Origin: Sulfitobacter sp. D7
Lineage (GTDB): Bacteria > Pseudomonadota > Alphaproteobacteria > Rhodobacterales > Rhodobacteraceae
NCBI RefSeq assembly: GCF_003611275.1
Contig: NZ_CP020694.1
Location: forward strand, 1,984,001 to 2,048,000
DNA: 64,000 nt
Reading direction: 5' to 3'
Within the stretch, counting starts at the first letter, position 1. Every line of letters starts with the position of its first letter. Shown here piece after piece: positions 19,155 to 27,763 of this stretch. Both the position numbers and the translations under genes were made by a program. The notes beneath the pieces are model-generated. The model searched no databases and was not told the origin of the DNA. It saw only the letters and a program-made list of their open reading frames with translations.

Positions 19155-20102
19155 ATGAAAGATACTGCGCAAGCAAACGAGGGCAAGTTCCTGAACCCGG
19201 CGGTGACCGCCAAGGGGGAACCGCGCGCCACCGTCGCTCTGCGCGGGGCGGAAACGCTTTGGTTCAACACGGGCACCCTGTGCAATATCGAATGTGTGAA
19301 CTGCTACATCGCCTCCAGCCCCAAGAATGACGCGCTGGTCTATATCACCGCCGAAGAGGTGCGCGACTACCTCGACCAGATCGTCGAGCGCGACTGGCCG
19401 GTGCGCGAAATCGCCTTTACCGGGGGCGAGCCCTTCATGAACCCGCAGATGATCGAGATCACCGAAACCTCACTGGCGCGCGGCTATGAGGTGTTGATCC
19501 TCACCAACGCTATGCGCCCGATGATGCGCAAATCGGTGCAAGACGGTCTGTTGCGGCTGCGCGATGCCTTTCCCGGCAAGATGACCTTTCGTATCTCCGT
19601 CGATCACTACCGCCGCGATCTGCATGACGCGGAGCGCGGTGAAGGGGCTTTTGACAAGACGCTGCTGGGCATGGAATGGCTGCGCGACAATGGGTTCCGC
19701 ATGGCCGTGGCCGGGCGCTCGATCTTTGCCGATAGCGATGCCGATAGCCGCGCGGGCTATGCCGCCTTTTACGCAGAGCACGGCTTTGACATCGACGCCC
19801 AAGACCCCGGCATGACCGTACTTTTCCCAGAGATGGACGAAACCGTTGAAGTTCCAGAGATTACCACCGCCTGCTGGGGCATCTTGGATATTTCGCCAAA
19901 TGCGGTGATGTGCTCTTCCTCTCGTATGGTGGTCAAACGCAAAGGCGCTGAGAAGCCTGCCGTGCTGGCCTGCACCCTGCTGCCCTACGACCCGGAGTTC
20001 GAGCTTGGCACGACCTTGGCCGAGGCGGAGCGTGATGTGGCATTGAACCACCCGCACTGTGCAAAGTTCTGTGTCTTGGGCGGGGCGAGCTGTTCGGCCT
20101 GA
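19155..20102 (+). CDS. Orphan radical SAM protein with C-terminal cysteine cluster
   Basis: A 315-aa radical SAM protein. The cluster motif is CNIECVNC (Cys43, Cys47, Cys50; CX3CX2C), followed by FTGGEPFMNP (the GGE SAM-binding motif) and the barrel segment KMTFRISVDHYRRDL. The C-terminus carries additional cysteines (CWGILDISPNAVMC; HPHCAKFCVLGGASCSA), which suggests a SPASM/Twitch-like auxiliary Fe-S cluster. The ATG at 19155 has AAGGA 8 nt upstream. No substrate peptide, cofactor pathway or partner gene is adjacent, so the reaction is unknown. A TTGGAC...TAGCTT pair (19081-19110, 18-bp spacer) is a possible promoter. Confidence 0.8.
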   Translation: MKDTAQANEGKFLNPAVTAKGEPRATVALRGAETLWFNTGTLCNIECVNCYIASSPKNDALVYITAEEVRDYLDQIVERDWPVREIAFTGGEPFMNPQMIEITETSLARGYEVLILTNAMRPMMRKSVQDGLLRLRDAFPGKMTFRISVDHYRRDLHDAERGEGAFDKTLLGMEWLRDNGFRMAVAGRSIFADSDADSRAGYAAFYAEHGFDIDAQDPGMTVLFPEMDETVEVPEITTACWGILDISPNAVMCSSSRMVVKRKGAEKPAVLACTLLPYDPEFELGTTLAEAERDVALNHPHCAKFCVLGGASCSA

Positions 20103-20134
20103 CGCCCCTGCCCTTTGGATGGCTGCCTTTTGGC

Positions 20135-20404
20135 TTAATGTAGCGTGAACTCGCCCACTTGGTTCAGCCACTCACCGGGACCGATCAGCTTGCGATGGGT
20201 GAAACGGACCGAATGCAGCGGCCCATCTAGTTCCGCGCGCCAGAATTCGACGAATTCGAACAGACGCGGATGGTCTGGCGCGATGTCGTAATCCTGCCAG
20301 ATATAGCTATTCAGCACATGACTATAGTCGGGCATATGATAAAAGAACTCTGCCGTGGTTAGCCCGTAACCTTTCAGCATCATTTCGGTTTCACTGCGGG
20401 GCAT
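20135..20404 (-). CDS. usg: Usg family protein
   Basis: An 89-aa protein of the alphaproteobacterial Usg family, known historically from a trp-associated gene and of unknown biochemical function. The translation contains LKGYGLTTAEFFYHMPDY, QDYDIAPDHPRLFEF and ELDGPLHSVRFTHRKLI, all characteristic of the family. There is no signal peptide or membrane helix. It converges with the radical SAM gene (32 bp apart) and diverges from gyrA. No trp genes are near. Confidence 0.8.
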   Translation of the reverse strand: MPRSETEMMLKGYGLTTAEFFYHMPDYSHVLNSYIWQDYDIAPDHPRLFEFVEFWRAELDGPLHSVRFTHRKLIGPGEWLNQVGEFTLH

Positions 20405-20522
20405 GTTGCGCCTCCTTTGCTGCCTCTGTATGACAAGTTTGCGCGGTGAGAATTACTTTTCAATGAAAACAGCATGTTGGCACTTGAGCTAGAGTGCTGC
20501 CAGTGCGTTTCGGCCACAGCCA

Positions 20523-20552
20523 TTGCACCTGATATGCCCCGTCTGCTATAGA
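20523..20552 (+). promoter_or_regulatory. Candidate gyrA promoter
   Basis: TTGCAC (20523-20528) and TATAGA (20547-20552) with an 18-bp spacer lie about 45 bp upstream of the gyrA GTG. Assigned by eye. Confidence 0.45.
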
Positions 20553-20594
20553 AAACCCCAAGATATAGAACCATAAAAATGGTGGGCAAGATAC

Positions 20595-23345
20595 GTGACC
20601 GATACGCCGGATACCCCTGAAAACGCAGACAAAAAGCCCATCTTTCACGGGCCGTCGGTAACCATCGAACACGAAATGCGCACGTCCTATCTGGACTACG
20701 CGATGAGCGTGATCGTCAGCCGCGCGATTCCCGATCTGCGCGATGGCCTGAAACCGGTGCACCGCCGCATCCTTTATGCGATGCATGAGACCGGCAACAC
20801 TCATGAAAAAGCCTACCGCAAATCTGCCCGCCCGGTGGGCGATGTCATGGGCCAGTACCACCCGCATGGCGATAGTGCGATTTATGATGCGCTGGTGCGG
20901 ATGGCGCAGGATTTCTCCATGTCGCTGCCGCTCTTGGACGGTCAGGGCAACTTCGGCTCGATGGACGGGGATAACCCGGCGGCAATGCGCTACACCGAGG
21001 TGCGCATGGACAAGCCTGCCGCCTATCTTTTGGCGGACATAGACAAGGAAACCGTTGATTTCCAAGACAACTACGACGGCAAGCAGCAGGAACCGACTGT
21101 CCTGCCCGCGCGCTTTCCCAACATGCTGGTCAATGGCGCGGGCGGTATCGCCGTCGGTATGGCGACCAACATCCCGCCGCACAACCTTGGTGAGGTGATC
21201 GACGCTTGCCTCGCGCTGATTGACGATCCGGACCTCACCTCTGAACAGTTGATTGACTACGTCCCCGGCCCCGATTTCCCGACAGGCGGCATCATGCTGG
21301 GCCGTTCCGGCGCACGCAAAGCCTACCTTGAGGGGCGTGGCAGCGTGGTGATCCGCGCCAAGACGCGGGTCGAAGAAATCCGCAAAGACCGTTGGGCCAT
21401 CGTCATCGACGAGATCCCCTATCAGGTCAACAAAGCCACGATGATCGAAAAGATCGCCGAACAGGTCCGCGATAAGAAGATTGACGGCATCGCCCACGTT
21501 CAAGACGAAAGCGACCGCAACGGCGTGCGCGTGGTGGTCGAGCTGAAACGCGACGCGACTGCCGAAGTGGTAATGAACCAGCTTTACCGATTCACGCCGA
21601 TGCAGACCTATTTCGGCTGCAACATGCTGGCCCTGAACGGGGGCCGCCCCGAACAGCTGACGCTGCGCAAGTTCCTCAGCTACTTCATCGACTTCCGCGA
21701 GGAAGTTGTCGCCCGCCGCACCGCCTATCTGCTGCGCAAGGCACGTGAACGCAGCCACATCCTTTGTGGTTTGGCCGTGGCCGTCACCAACATCGACGAG
21801 GTTGTCGCCACCATCCGCGCCTCTGCCGACGCGGCCGAGGCACGCGAAAAGCTGATGACCCGTCGCTGGCCCGCCGAAGACATCTTGCCCTATATCGCGT
21901 TGATCGACGATCCGACCCATACCGCGAATGACGATGGCACCTATAACCTTTCCGAGGCGCAGGCCCGCGCGATTCTTGAACTGCGTCTGCAGCGCCTGAC
22001 CCAGATCGGCGTCAAGGAAGTCACCGACGAGCTGGAAGAGTTGGCCGGTAAGATCAAGGAATACCTCGAAATTCTCGGCTCCCGTGAGCGCATCCTCGGC
22101 ATCATCTCGGACGAGCTGCGCGAGGTGCGCGAGCAATTCGCCGTGCCGCGCCGGACAGAGATCGTCGACTGGTCGGGCGACATGGACGACGAAGACCTCA
22201 TTGCGCGCGAGGATATGGTCGTGACCGTGACTTCCGGCGGCTACATCAAACGCACGCCGCTGGCCGACTTCCGCGCGCAGCGTCGGGGCGGCAAGGGTGT
22301 TTCGGGCATGCAGACCAAGGAAGAGGATGTCGTCACCAACCTCTTCGTTGCCAATACCCATACGCAGCTTTTGTTCTTCACCACCGATGGCATGGTCTAC
22401 AAGCTGAAGACATGGCGGCTGCCGCAGGGGGCCCGCACCGCCAAGGGCAAGGCCATCGTCAACATTCTGCCCATCCCCGCCGGGGTCTCCATCGCCGCGA
22501 TTATGCCCGTGGACCGGGATGAGAAGGATTGGGACGACCTACAGGTGATCTTTGCCACCTCCGCCGGGACAGTGCGGCGCAACAAGCTGTCGGATTTCAC
22601 CAATGTGAAGTCCAACGGCAAGATCGCGATGAAGTTCGAAGGCGAACACGAGGGCACCACGCTGATCAACGCGCGCATCGCCTCGAACGACGATGACGTG
22701 ATGCTGGTCACCGACGCAGGCCGGGCAATCCGCTTCCCGGCGACCGACGTGCGCGTCTTCAATTCGCGCAACTCCGTCGGCGTGCGCGGCATCCGTTTGG
22801 GCGAAGATGACAACCTCGTCTCCATGTCCGTGATCCGGCACTTCGAGGCTAGCTCGGAAGAACGTGTCGCCTATCTTAAACAGCGCCGCTTGATGGCCGG
22901 GCTGACCGATGACGACAGCAGCGACGACGAGGAAGAGCAGGTACAAGCCGGGCAGCTCAGCACCGAACGCTATGCCGAAATGTCGGCAGCCGAAGATCTG
23001 ATCCTGACGATCACCGCAAAGGGCGCGGGCAAGGTTTCCTCGGCTCATGATTACCCGGTCCGCGGCCGCGGCGGCATGGGTGTGACTGCTTGGACCAAGG
23101 CCATGGCCCATGGCCCTATCGTCGCCTGTTTCCCGGTGGAAATGTCCGATCAGGTGATGCTTGCGACCTCCAAAGGCCAGTCGATCCGCGTCCCGGTTGA
23201 GGGGATTTCTTTCCGCTCGCGCAGTGCAGGCGGTGTGAAGGTGTTCAGCACTGGCAAGAACGAAGAAGTCGTCAGCGTCGCTTGGATCGCCGATCAGGGC
23301 AACGAAGAAGACGAAGCCGAAGAAGGAAGCAGCGCCGCCGAATAA
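20595..23345 (+). CDS. gyrA: DNA gyrase subunit A
   Basis: GyrA forms the breakage-reunion half of gyrase, which introduces negative supercoils. The 916-aa protein begins at GTG 20595. The catalytic tyrosine is Tyr133 ([10 protein letters not shown]). The quinolone-determining region reads [12 protein letters not shown], with Ser94 and Asp98 intact (equivalents of E. coli Ser83 and Asp87), so no classic quinolone-resistance change is present. The C-terminal beta-pinwheel has a GyrA-box-like segment ([11 protein letters not shown]), and an acidic tail ends the protein. An acidic insertion ([11 protein letters not shown]) splits the C-terminal domain. A terminator follows. Confidence 0.98.
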   Translation: MTDTPDTPENADKKPIFHGPSVTIEHEMRTSYLDYAMSVIVSRAIPDLRDGLKPVHRRILYAMHETGNTHEKAYRKSARPVGDVMGQYHPHGDSAIYDALVRMAQDFSMSLPLLDGQGNFGSMDGDNPAAMRYTEVRMDKPAAYLLADIDKETVDFQDNYDGKQQEPTVLPARFPNMLVNGAGGIAVGMATNIPPHNLGEVIDACLALIDDPDLTSEQLIDYVPGPDFPTGGIMLGRSGARKAYLEGRGSVVIRAKTRVEEIRKDRWAIVIDEIPYQVNKATMIEKIAEQVRDKKIDGIAHVQDESDRNGVRVVVELKRDATAEVVMNQLYRFTPMQTYFGCNMLALNGGRPEQLTLRKFLSYFIDFREEVVARRTAYLLRKARERSHILCGLAVAVTNIDEVVATIRASADAAEAREKLMTRRWPAEDILPYIALIDDPTHTANDDGTYNLSEAQARAILELRLQRLTQIGVKEVTDELEELAGKIKEYLEILGSRERILGIISDELREVREQFAVPRRTEIVDWSGDMDDEDLIAREDMVVTVTSGGYIKRTPLADFRAQRRGGKGVSGMQTKEEDVVTNLFVANTHTQLLFFTTDGMVYKLKTWRLPQGARTAKGKAIVNILPIPAGVSIAAIMPVDRDEKDWDDLQVIFATSAGTVRRNKLSDFTNVKSNGKIAMKFEGEHEGTTLINARIASNDDDVMLVTDAGRAIRFPATDVRVFNSRNSVGVRGIRLGEDDNLVSMSVIRHFEASSEERVAYLKQRRLMAGLTDDDSSDDEEEQVQAGQLSTERYAEMSAAEDLILTITAKGAGKVSSAHDYPVRGRGGMGVTAWTKAMAHGPIVACFPVEMSDQVMLATSKGQSIRVPVEGISFRSRSAGGVKVFSTGKNEEVVSVAWIADQGNEEDEAEEGSSAAE

Positions 23346-23358
23346 TCGGCGGCCGCTC

Positions 23359-23393
23359 CGCCCCCTGCGCAAAACGTGGGGGGCGTTTTTTTT
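23359..23393 (+). terminator. gyrA terminator
   Basis: A CGCCCCC/GGGGGCG stem (23359-23385) is followed by eight T residues, 13 nt after the gyrA stop. Confidence 0.85.
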
Positions 23394-23412
23394 CGACAGA
23401 CTATCCAGCAAT

Positions 23413-23447
23413 AAAAAAACCCCCGCGCTATCAGCGCGGGGGTTTTT
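23413..23447. terminator. Bidirectional terminator between convergent genes
   Basis: A perfect 10-bp stem CCCCCGCGCT/AGCGCGGGGG with a 3-nt loop has seven A on its left and five T on its right, so it can terminate transcription from either side. It serves the small minus-strand gene and backs up the gyrA terminator. Confidence 0.85.
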
Positions 23448-23470
23448 CCATCTTAAGCTTTCGTTAAGAC

Positions 23471-23803
23471 TTAGTTGGTAGTCGTTGTTGTAGTCGAAGA
23501 GGACGAGCCCGACGCAATCGCAATCAGGACCAGAGCCGCACCGGCTGCAGCAGCGCCGCCACCCAGGCCAGCGCCCGCTTCGAAGAGACCAGCGCCATCA
23601 GCACGAACGCAAACACGCGCGGTGTTGCCGTCAACTGTTACTGGGTTCGGCTTACAGTTGTAGATGATGCCGTTAGCGCCCTGAACCTGAAGCGAATAGA
23701 CGCTATCGTCCGATGCGCCAAGAACAGCTGCCTGTGTTGTCGTCTGGGCGAAAGCAGCACCCGAAAGAGCGATAGTCGCCGCCACCGTTGCAAGAATTTT
23801 CAC
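23471..23803 (-). CDS. Small exported protein with Ser/Thr tail, unknown function
   Basis: A 110-aa protein that I do not recognise. It opens with a clear Sec signal peptide (KILATVAATIALSGAAFA, cleavage before QTTT). The mature part has two cysteines (YNCKPNPV; ARVCVRADG) that could form a disulfide, then a Gly/Ala-rich hydrophobic stretch (GLGGGAAAAGAALVLIAIA) and a low-complexity Ser/Thr tail ending TTTTTTN. The hydrophobic segment could anchor it in a membrane. The GTG at 23803 has AGGAG 9 nt upstream. A consensus CtrA box lies about 80 bp upstream, so it may be a cell-cycle-controlled envelope protein. Confidence 0.75.
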   Translation of the reverse strand: MKILATVAATIALSGAAFAQTTTQAAVLGASDDSVYSLQVQGANGIIYNCKPNPVTVDGNTARVCVRADGAGLFEAGAGLGGGAAAAGAALVLIAIASGSSSSTTTTTTN

Positions 23804-23852
23804 GTCTAGGTACTCCTGTATCTCGTCAAATTTTAAACTCACTGCACCATCG

Positions 23853-23858
23853 CATATA
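23853..23858 (-). promoter_or_regulatory. Candidate -10 element of the small exported-protein gene
   Basis: TATATG on the minus strand lies 25 nt downstream of the CtrA box and about 50 nt upstream of the GTG, a layout close to that at cckA. Confidence 0.35.
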
Positions 23859-23883
23859 AACGTGGGCAGCGCAAAGGCGAAAT

Positions 23884-23899
23884 GTTAAGGCATAGTTAA
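23884..23899 (-). promoter_or_regulatory. CtrA-type binding box upstream of the small exported-protein gene
   Basis: On the minus strand the sequence is an exact TTAA-N7-TTAAC match. It points toward the gene starting at 23803 and stands 25 nt from a TATATG hexamer. Confidence 0.6.
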
Positions 23900-23965
23900 G
23901 AACCAAAGCAGTGCCCGCTGTTTAAGCAACCCCGTCAACGCTCAATTGTTCCCGGTCTTGCATGC

Positions 23966-25447
23966 TTAAATATTGTACAAATCTTTGAACTTATTCTCCA
24001 GATAAGTCAGCAAAGGCGCCTCCGTCGGCGACTTTCCGCAAGCCCGCGCGATCACCTCTCGCGGCCCGTAGAGCCCGCCGTGCTGCTGCACCTTCTCGCG
24101 AAGCCATGCGGTGGCCGCGCTTGTATCTCCTTTTGCCAAGGCGTCATCAAGGTCAGGTACCGATTTCCGCAGCGCCTCATGAAGGCATCCCGCATAGACA
24201 TTGCCGAGGCTGTAGGTTGGGAAATACCCCAATAGTCCGACGGACCAATGGACATCCTGCAAGACCCCGTTTGAGGGACGGTCAACCGCGTAGCCGAAAT
24301 CGGCCTCGAACCGATCGTTCCATGCGGCCTCCAACCCGTCGACCTGCAGATCGCCCGACATCAGCGCCCGTTCAAGGTCGAACCGCAGCAGGACGTGAAG
24401 GTTATATTGCAGCTCGTCAGCCTCGGTCCGGATGAAGCCATCCGACACGCGGTTGACGATTCTGTAAAATGTCTCGGCATCCGGCACGCCAAAGTCGCCG
24501 TAGACAGCCGTCATCTCGCCATAGAGCCATCCGGTGAAGGCGCGGCTGCGGCCAATTTGATTCTCATAGATTCGGCTTTGGCTTTCATGCACCCCCATCG
24601 ACACGCCCCGCCCTAGTGGGGTCAGCAGGTAGGCGCTGTCGATTCCCTGTTCATAGGCGGCGTGGCCAACCTCATGCACGGTGGAGTAAAAGCAGTTGAA
24701 CGGGTCAAGCGCATTGGTCCTTGTGGTGATCCGGACGTCCAAACCCGAGCCCGATGAGAAAGGATGCACCGCCTTGTCGATCCGCCCGGTGGCCAGATCA
24801 TAGCCAAAGCGCCGCGCCAGTTTGGCGGTCAGGGTCATCTGCGCCGCTTCGTCGAAAACCCCTTCAAGCACCGGCGGCGCTTCGGCCTCCCGCACGGCGG
24901 CGCGCAGTTCGGACAACTTTGGGCGCAGCGCGCCGAACATGGCTTCGAGGTCCGCCGCCGTGGTGCCGGGCTCATAGTCTTCTAGCATCGCGTCGTAGAT
25001 ACCGATATCGCGCCCCTCGGCCAGCGCGGCCCCCTCTTCCCGTTTGAGGGCGATCACTTCTTTCAAGGTCGGGGCGAAGGCCGCGAAATCGTCGGCGGCA
25101 CGGGCCTCGGCCCATGTGCCTTGGGCGGCGGAGGTGACGCGGGCGATCCGCGCCGCCAGATCGGCGGGGACACGGGTCGCACGGTCAAAATCGCGTTTGA
25201 TGTGGCGCAGATTGGCCTGACCCACCGCGTCCAGACCCGCCGTTTCGATACGGCCCAGCCAATCGGCGATACGCGGGTCGATCCTGCGGGCGTGCAGCAC
25301 GCTTTCCATCGCCGCCATCTCCTCGCCCCGCTGGGGCGCGGCGCCGCGGGGCATGACCGTTTCTTGGTCCCAGCCGAGCCGCCCCGCGACCTGCGCCAAC
25401 GCTTCGGTCTCGCGCTGAAAGGCCATCAAATCGTCATATGCAGTCAT
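23966..25447 (-). CDS. M32 family metallocarboxypeptidase
   Basis: A 493-aa thermostable-carboxypeptidase-1-type enzyme that removes C-terminal residues from peptides, probably in the cytoplasm since no signal peptide is seen. The zinc site is HEVGH (about residues 261-265), and the third ligand lies in the HESQSR motif about 30 residues later. The N-terminal GRLGWDQETVMPRGAAPQRGEEMA is diagnostic of M32. Its ATG lies 3 bp after the ctaA stop, so the two are probably co-transcribed, although no functional link is obvious. Confidence 0.93.
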   Translation of the reverse strand: MTAYDDLMAFQRETEALAQVAGRLGWDQETVMPRGAAPQRGEEMAAMESVLHARRIDPRIADWLGRIETAGLDAVGQANLRHIKRDFDRATRVPADLAARIARVTSAAQGTWAEARAADDFAAFAPTLKEVIALKREEGAALAEGRDIGIYDAMLEDYEPGTTAADLEAMFGALRPKLSELRAAVREAEAPPVLEGVFDEAAQMTLTAKLARRFGYDLATGRIDKAVHPFSSGSGLDVRITTRTNALDPFNCFYSTVHEVGHAAYEQGIDSAYLLTPLGRGVSMGVHESQSRIYENQIGRSRAFTGWLYGEMTAVYGDFGVPDAETFYRIVNRVSDGFIRTEADELQYNLHVLLRFDLERALMSGDLQVDGLEAAWNDRFEADFGYAVDRPSNGVLQDVHWSVGLLGYFPTYSLGNVYAGCLHEALRKSVPDLDDALAKGDTSAATAWLREKVQQHGGLYGPREVIARACGKSPTEAPLLTYLENKFKDLYNI

Positions 25448-25450
25448 GTC

Positions 25451-26596
25451 TCAGCCTCTCAGCGATGTGGCGACGGGATAGGCCGCAAGGAAACGCGCCC
25501 GCAGGATCAACACCCAGAGCAGAACGGCAAGCGCCTGATGCGCCAGCGCCAGATGCACCGGAGCGGCATAAAGCACCGTGGTGATGCCCAGAACCACCTG
25601 CAAGGCCAGCGCCGCCATCACCGCATTAAACGCAAAGCGCGTCCGCGCATGGGCCGAACGGCGACCGCGCAGCCAGACGACCACGCCGAATGCAAAGAGC
25701 AGATAGCCCGCCATCCGGTGCATGAATTGCACCAGCCCGGGATTTTCAAAGAAGTTGCGCCATGTGGGCGTGATATCGAAAGCCTCTGGCGGGAAGAACT
25801 GCCCCTGCATCAGCGGCCAATCGACGAAATAGCGCCCTGCATCAATGCCCGCGACCAAGGCACCCAGCAGGATCTGCAACGCTGCGAAATGCAACAAGCC
25901 GGTGGCCATGCCGAACTGCTTGGCCTCCTTGGCGCGGCGGGCCTGAATCAGGTCGCGTTCGCTGCGGCCCAACAAGAGCACATACCATGTGATAAATCCG
26001 AGGATGACAAAGGCGAGGCCGAGATGGGTCGCCAAACGGTAAGAGGCCACATCCGTCACCCCCTGCCCGCTGGTCACCCCCGAGGCGACCATCCACCAGC
26101 CAATCGCCCCCTGCGCGCCGCCCAATGCACCGATGAAAAGCAGGCGCTTGTTCCAGCCTACAGGAATTTGACGCCGAAGCAGGAAGTAGAGAAAGCCCAA
26201 AACCCAGACGAGGCCAATCACCCGGCCAAGTTGCCGATGCCCCCATTCCCACCAATAGATGCTTTTGAAATCAGAGAGTTCCATCCACGAGTTCTGGACC
26301 TGAAACTCGTCGATCTGCTTGTATTTATTGAACTCAGACTGCCACTCGGCCTCAGTCATCGGTGGCAGGGCACCGGTTACGGGGCGCCATTCGGTGATGC
26401 TAAGCCCAGAGTCGGTCAGCCGCGTCAGCCCGCCCACGGCGATCATGACAAAGACCAGCGCGAAGAGGATCATCAGCCAAATCCGGATCGGGCCGCGTGC
26501 GCCGCCACGGCCCTTGTCGATGCCGCCGGTTTGCACCGGGGCACGGCTGGGTTGGTCGGTGCCGACCTCTTCGAAAAGTTTGCGTTTTTCCGCCAT
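25451..26596 (-). CDS. ctaA: Heme A synthase (COX15/CtaA)
   Basis: CtaA oxidises heme O to heme A for aa3-type cytochrome oxidase. The ~381-aa inner-membrane protein has about eight transmembrane helices. It includes IRIWLMILFALVFVMIAVGG, the family signature GGLTRLTDSGLSITEWRPVTG, the conserved EWGHRQLGR, and the C-terminal-half histidine motifs RLATHLGLAF and HRMAGYLL. The ATG at 26596 has GAGG 6 nt upstream. An in-frame ATG at 26608 is less well placed. No ctaB or oxidase genes are in the window. The upstream 262 bp contain a rod-like inverted repeat. Confidence 0.93.
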   Translation of the reverse strand: MAEKRKLFEEVGTDQPSRAPVQTGGIDKGRGGARGPIRIWLMILFALVFVMIAVGGLTRLTDSGLSITEWRPVTGALPPMTEAEWQSEFNKYKQIDEFQVQNSWMELSDFKSIYWWEWGHRQLGRVIGLVWVLGFLYFLLRRQIPVGWNKRLLFIGALGGAQGAIGWWMVASGVTSGQGVTDVASYRLATHLGLAFVILGFITWYVLLLGRSERDLIQARRAKEAKQFGMATGLLHFAALQILLGALVAGIDAGRYFVDWPLMQGQFFPPEAFDITPTWRNFFENPGLVQFMHRMAGYLLFAFGVVVWLRGRRSAHARTRFAFNAVMAALALQVVLGITTVLYAAPVHLALAHQALAVLLWVLILRARFLAAYPVATSLRG

Positions 26597-26684
26597 GGCG
26601 CGCCTCATTTTCCGTTTGGATGCAGTGGTATGCCATGGGCGGGGAAAGGTCTAGCGGGGTGAGTTATGTTGCCGCATGTGCCGA

Positions 26685-26822
26685 GGGCCATCGCCTGCCC
26701 GAGGGGTGGCGAACCGACGGGTCCCGTCATGCCACTTTATGGTTCAAGCTTGGTGCATCTAATCTAAGGCGCGGCACATTTTGGCAAAATCGCCTCCCCG
26801 TGGGGCGGGCAGGCGATGGCCC
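26685..26822. repeat. Rod-like inverted repeat, possible structured RNA, between trmJ and ctaA
   Basis: Two perfect 17-bp arms (GGGCCATCGCCTGCCCG at 26685-26701 and its complement at 26806-26822) enclose about 104 bp. Just inside, 26703-26712 pairs with 26790-26799 (ten positions, one T-T mismatch), extending the rod to about 27 bp. A GACGG/CCGTC hairpin lies near the tip. On the minus strand the right arm can instead form a local stem (ATCGCCT with AGGCGAT) followed by TTTT, resembling a trmJ terminator. No reading frame fits. No direct repeats flank it. Confidence 0.6.
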
Positions 26823-26858
26823 GGCGCCTGTGGCCTGATTCCGGGCCGGGGGCTTCGC

Positions 26859-27623
26859 TCAGCCCTTCTCTTTCCACCGGACCATTTGCCGCAGAACGCC
26901 ATGCAGCATCTGCACATCCGCTCGGGTCAGCGGCATCCGCGACCACATGTTGCGCAGGTTCAGCTTCATCGACGCCGTTTTGTGCTCGGGGTAGAAGAAC
27001 CCCGCCTCTTCCAACCGTTCCTCGTAATGCCGCGCCAGATGGTCGACCTCGGCCCCTTTGGCCCAGTCGGTGCCCGCCATCTCGGTCACCTCATGCGTCA
27101 CTTCGCCCTGTGCGCGCATCCATTCATAGGACATCAAAAGCACACATTGCGCGAGGTTGAGCGAGGCGAATTTCGGGTTCACCGGAACCGAGACGATGGC
27201 GTTTGCCTGCGCGATATCCTCATTCTCAAGCCCGGCCCGCTCTGGCCCAAAAAGCACCGCAACCCGTTGGCCCGCCGCGATCTTTTCCGCGGCCAGCCGC
27301 ATCGCCGCTTCGGGGCTGTAGACCGGCTTGGTCAGGTCGCGGCCGCGCGCGGTGGTGGCAAAGGTAAAATCGCAATCGCTGAGCGCGCCCGGCAGATCGT
27401 CGCAATGCTGCGCCTCATCCAACAGCCGCCCTGCGCCCGAGGCCATGGCCACGGCAGATTGGCTAGGCCAGCCGTCGCGCGGGGCCACGACGCGCATGTG
27501 ATCAAGGCCGAAATTCCACATCGCGCGCGCCGCGGCGCCGATGTTCTCGCCCATCTGTGGGCGGACAAGCACGATGGCCGGGATCGGCGCAGGCTGGACG
27601 GAGTAGGATGTTGTCTGGGTCAT
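26859..27623 (-). CDS. trmJ: TrmJ-type tRNA 2'-O-methyltransferase (SPOUT)
   Basis: A 254-aa SPOUT-class enzyme, most likely the tRNA (Cm32/Um32) 2'-O-methyltransferase TrmJ. The sequence shows VRPQMGENIGAAARAMWNFG near the N-terminus, the knot-forming VLFGPERAGLENEDI and the SLNLAQCVLLMSYEW segment typical of TrmH/TrmJ proteins. The C-terminal extension is helical. The chosen ATG at 27623 (MTQTTSYSVQ) has GAGG 5 nt upstream. In-frame codons upstream give an unlikely basic leader. It diverges from the ThiE-like gene. Confidence 0.87.
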   Translation of the reverse strand: MTQTTSYSVQPAPIPAIVLVRPQMGENIGAAARAMWNFGLDHMRVVAPRDGWPSQSAVAMASGAGRLLDEAQHCDDLPGALSDCDFTFATTARGRDLTKPVYSPEAAMRLAAEKIAAGQRVAVLFGPERAGLENEDIAQANAIVSVPVNPKFASLNLAQCVLLMSYEWMRAQGEVTHEVTEMAGTDWAKGAEVDHLARHYEERLEEAGFFYPEHKTASMKLNLRNMWSRMPLTRADVQMLHGVLRQMVRWKEKG

Positions 27624-27763
27624 GCGCGCCTCATAGCCCCTGCGCCGCACCACCGCAAGAAAGCCCGCGCCACAGACGCATATCCGTTTTCTTTTGCAGC
27701 GCCTTGCGCTAGTCAGACCTCCAGACCCGAGCAGGGCCCCAGACCCGATTAAGGACAATGACC

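Noticed and set aside
20460..22361. A long open frame (633 codons) on the strand opposite gyrA
   Set aside because: It lies wholly antisense to a clear gyrA gene and its translation is rich in His, Val, Asp and Gly, as expected from the complement of high-GC codons. It has no recognisable motif.
26685..26822. Identification of the inverted-repeat region as 6S RNA or SRP RNA
   Set aside because: The rod shape invites it, but I could not match any conserved sequence element of those RNAs and there is no good promoter at either end.
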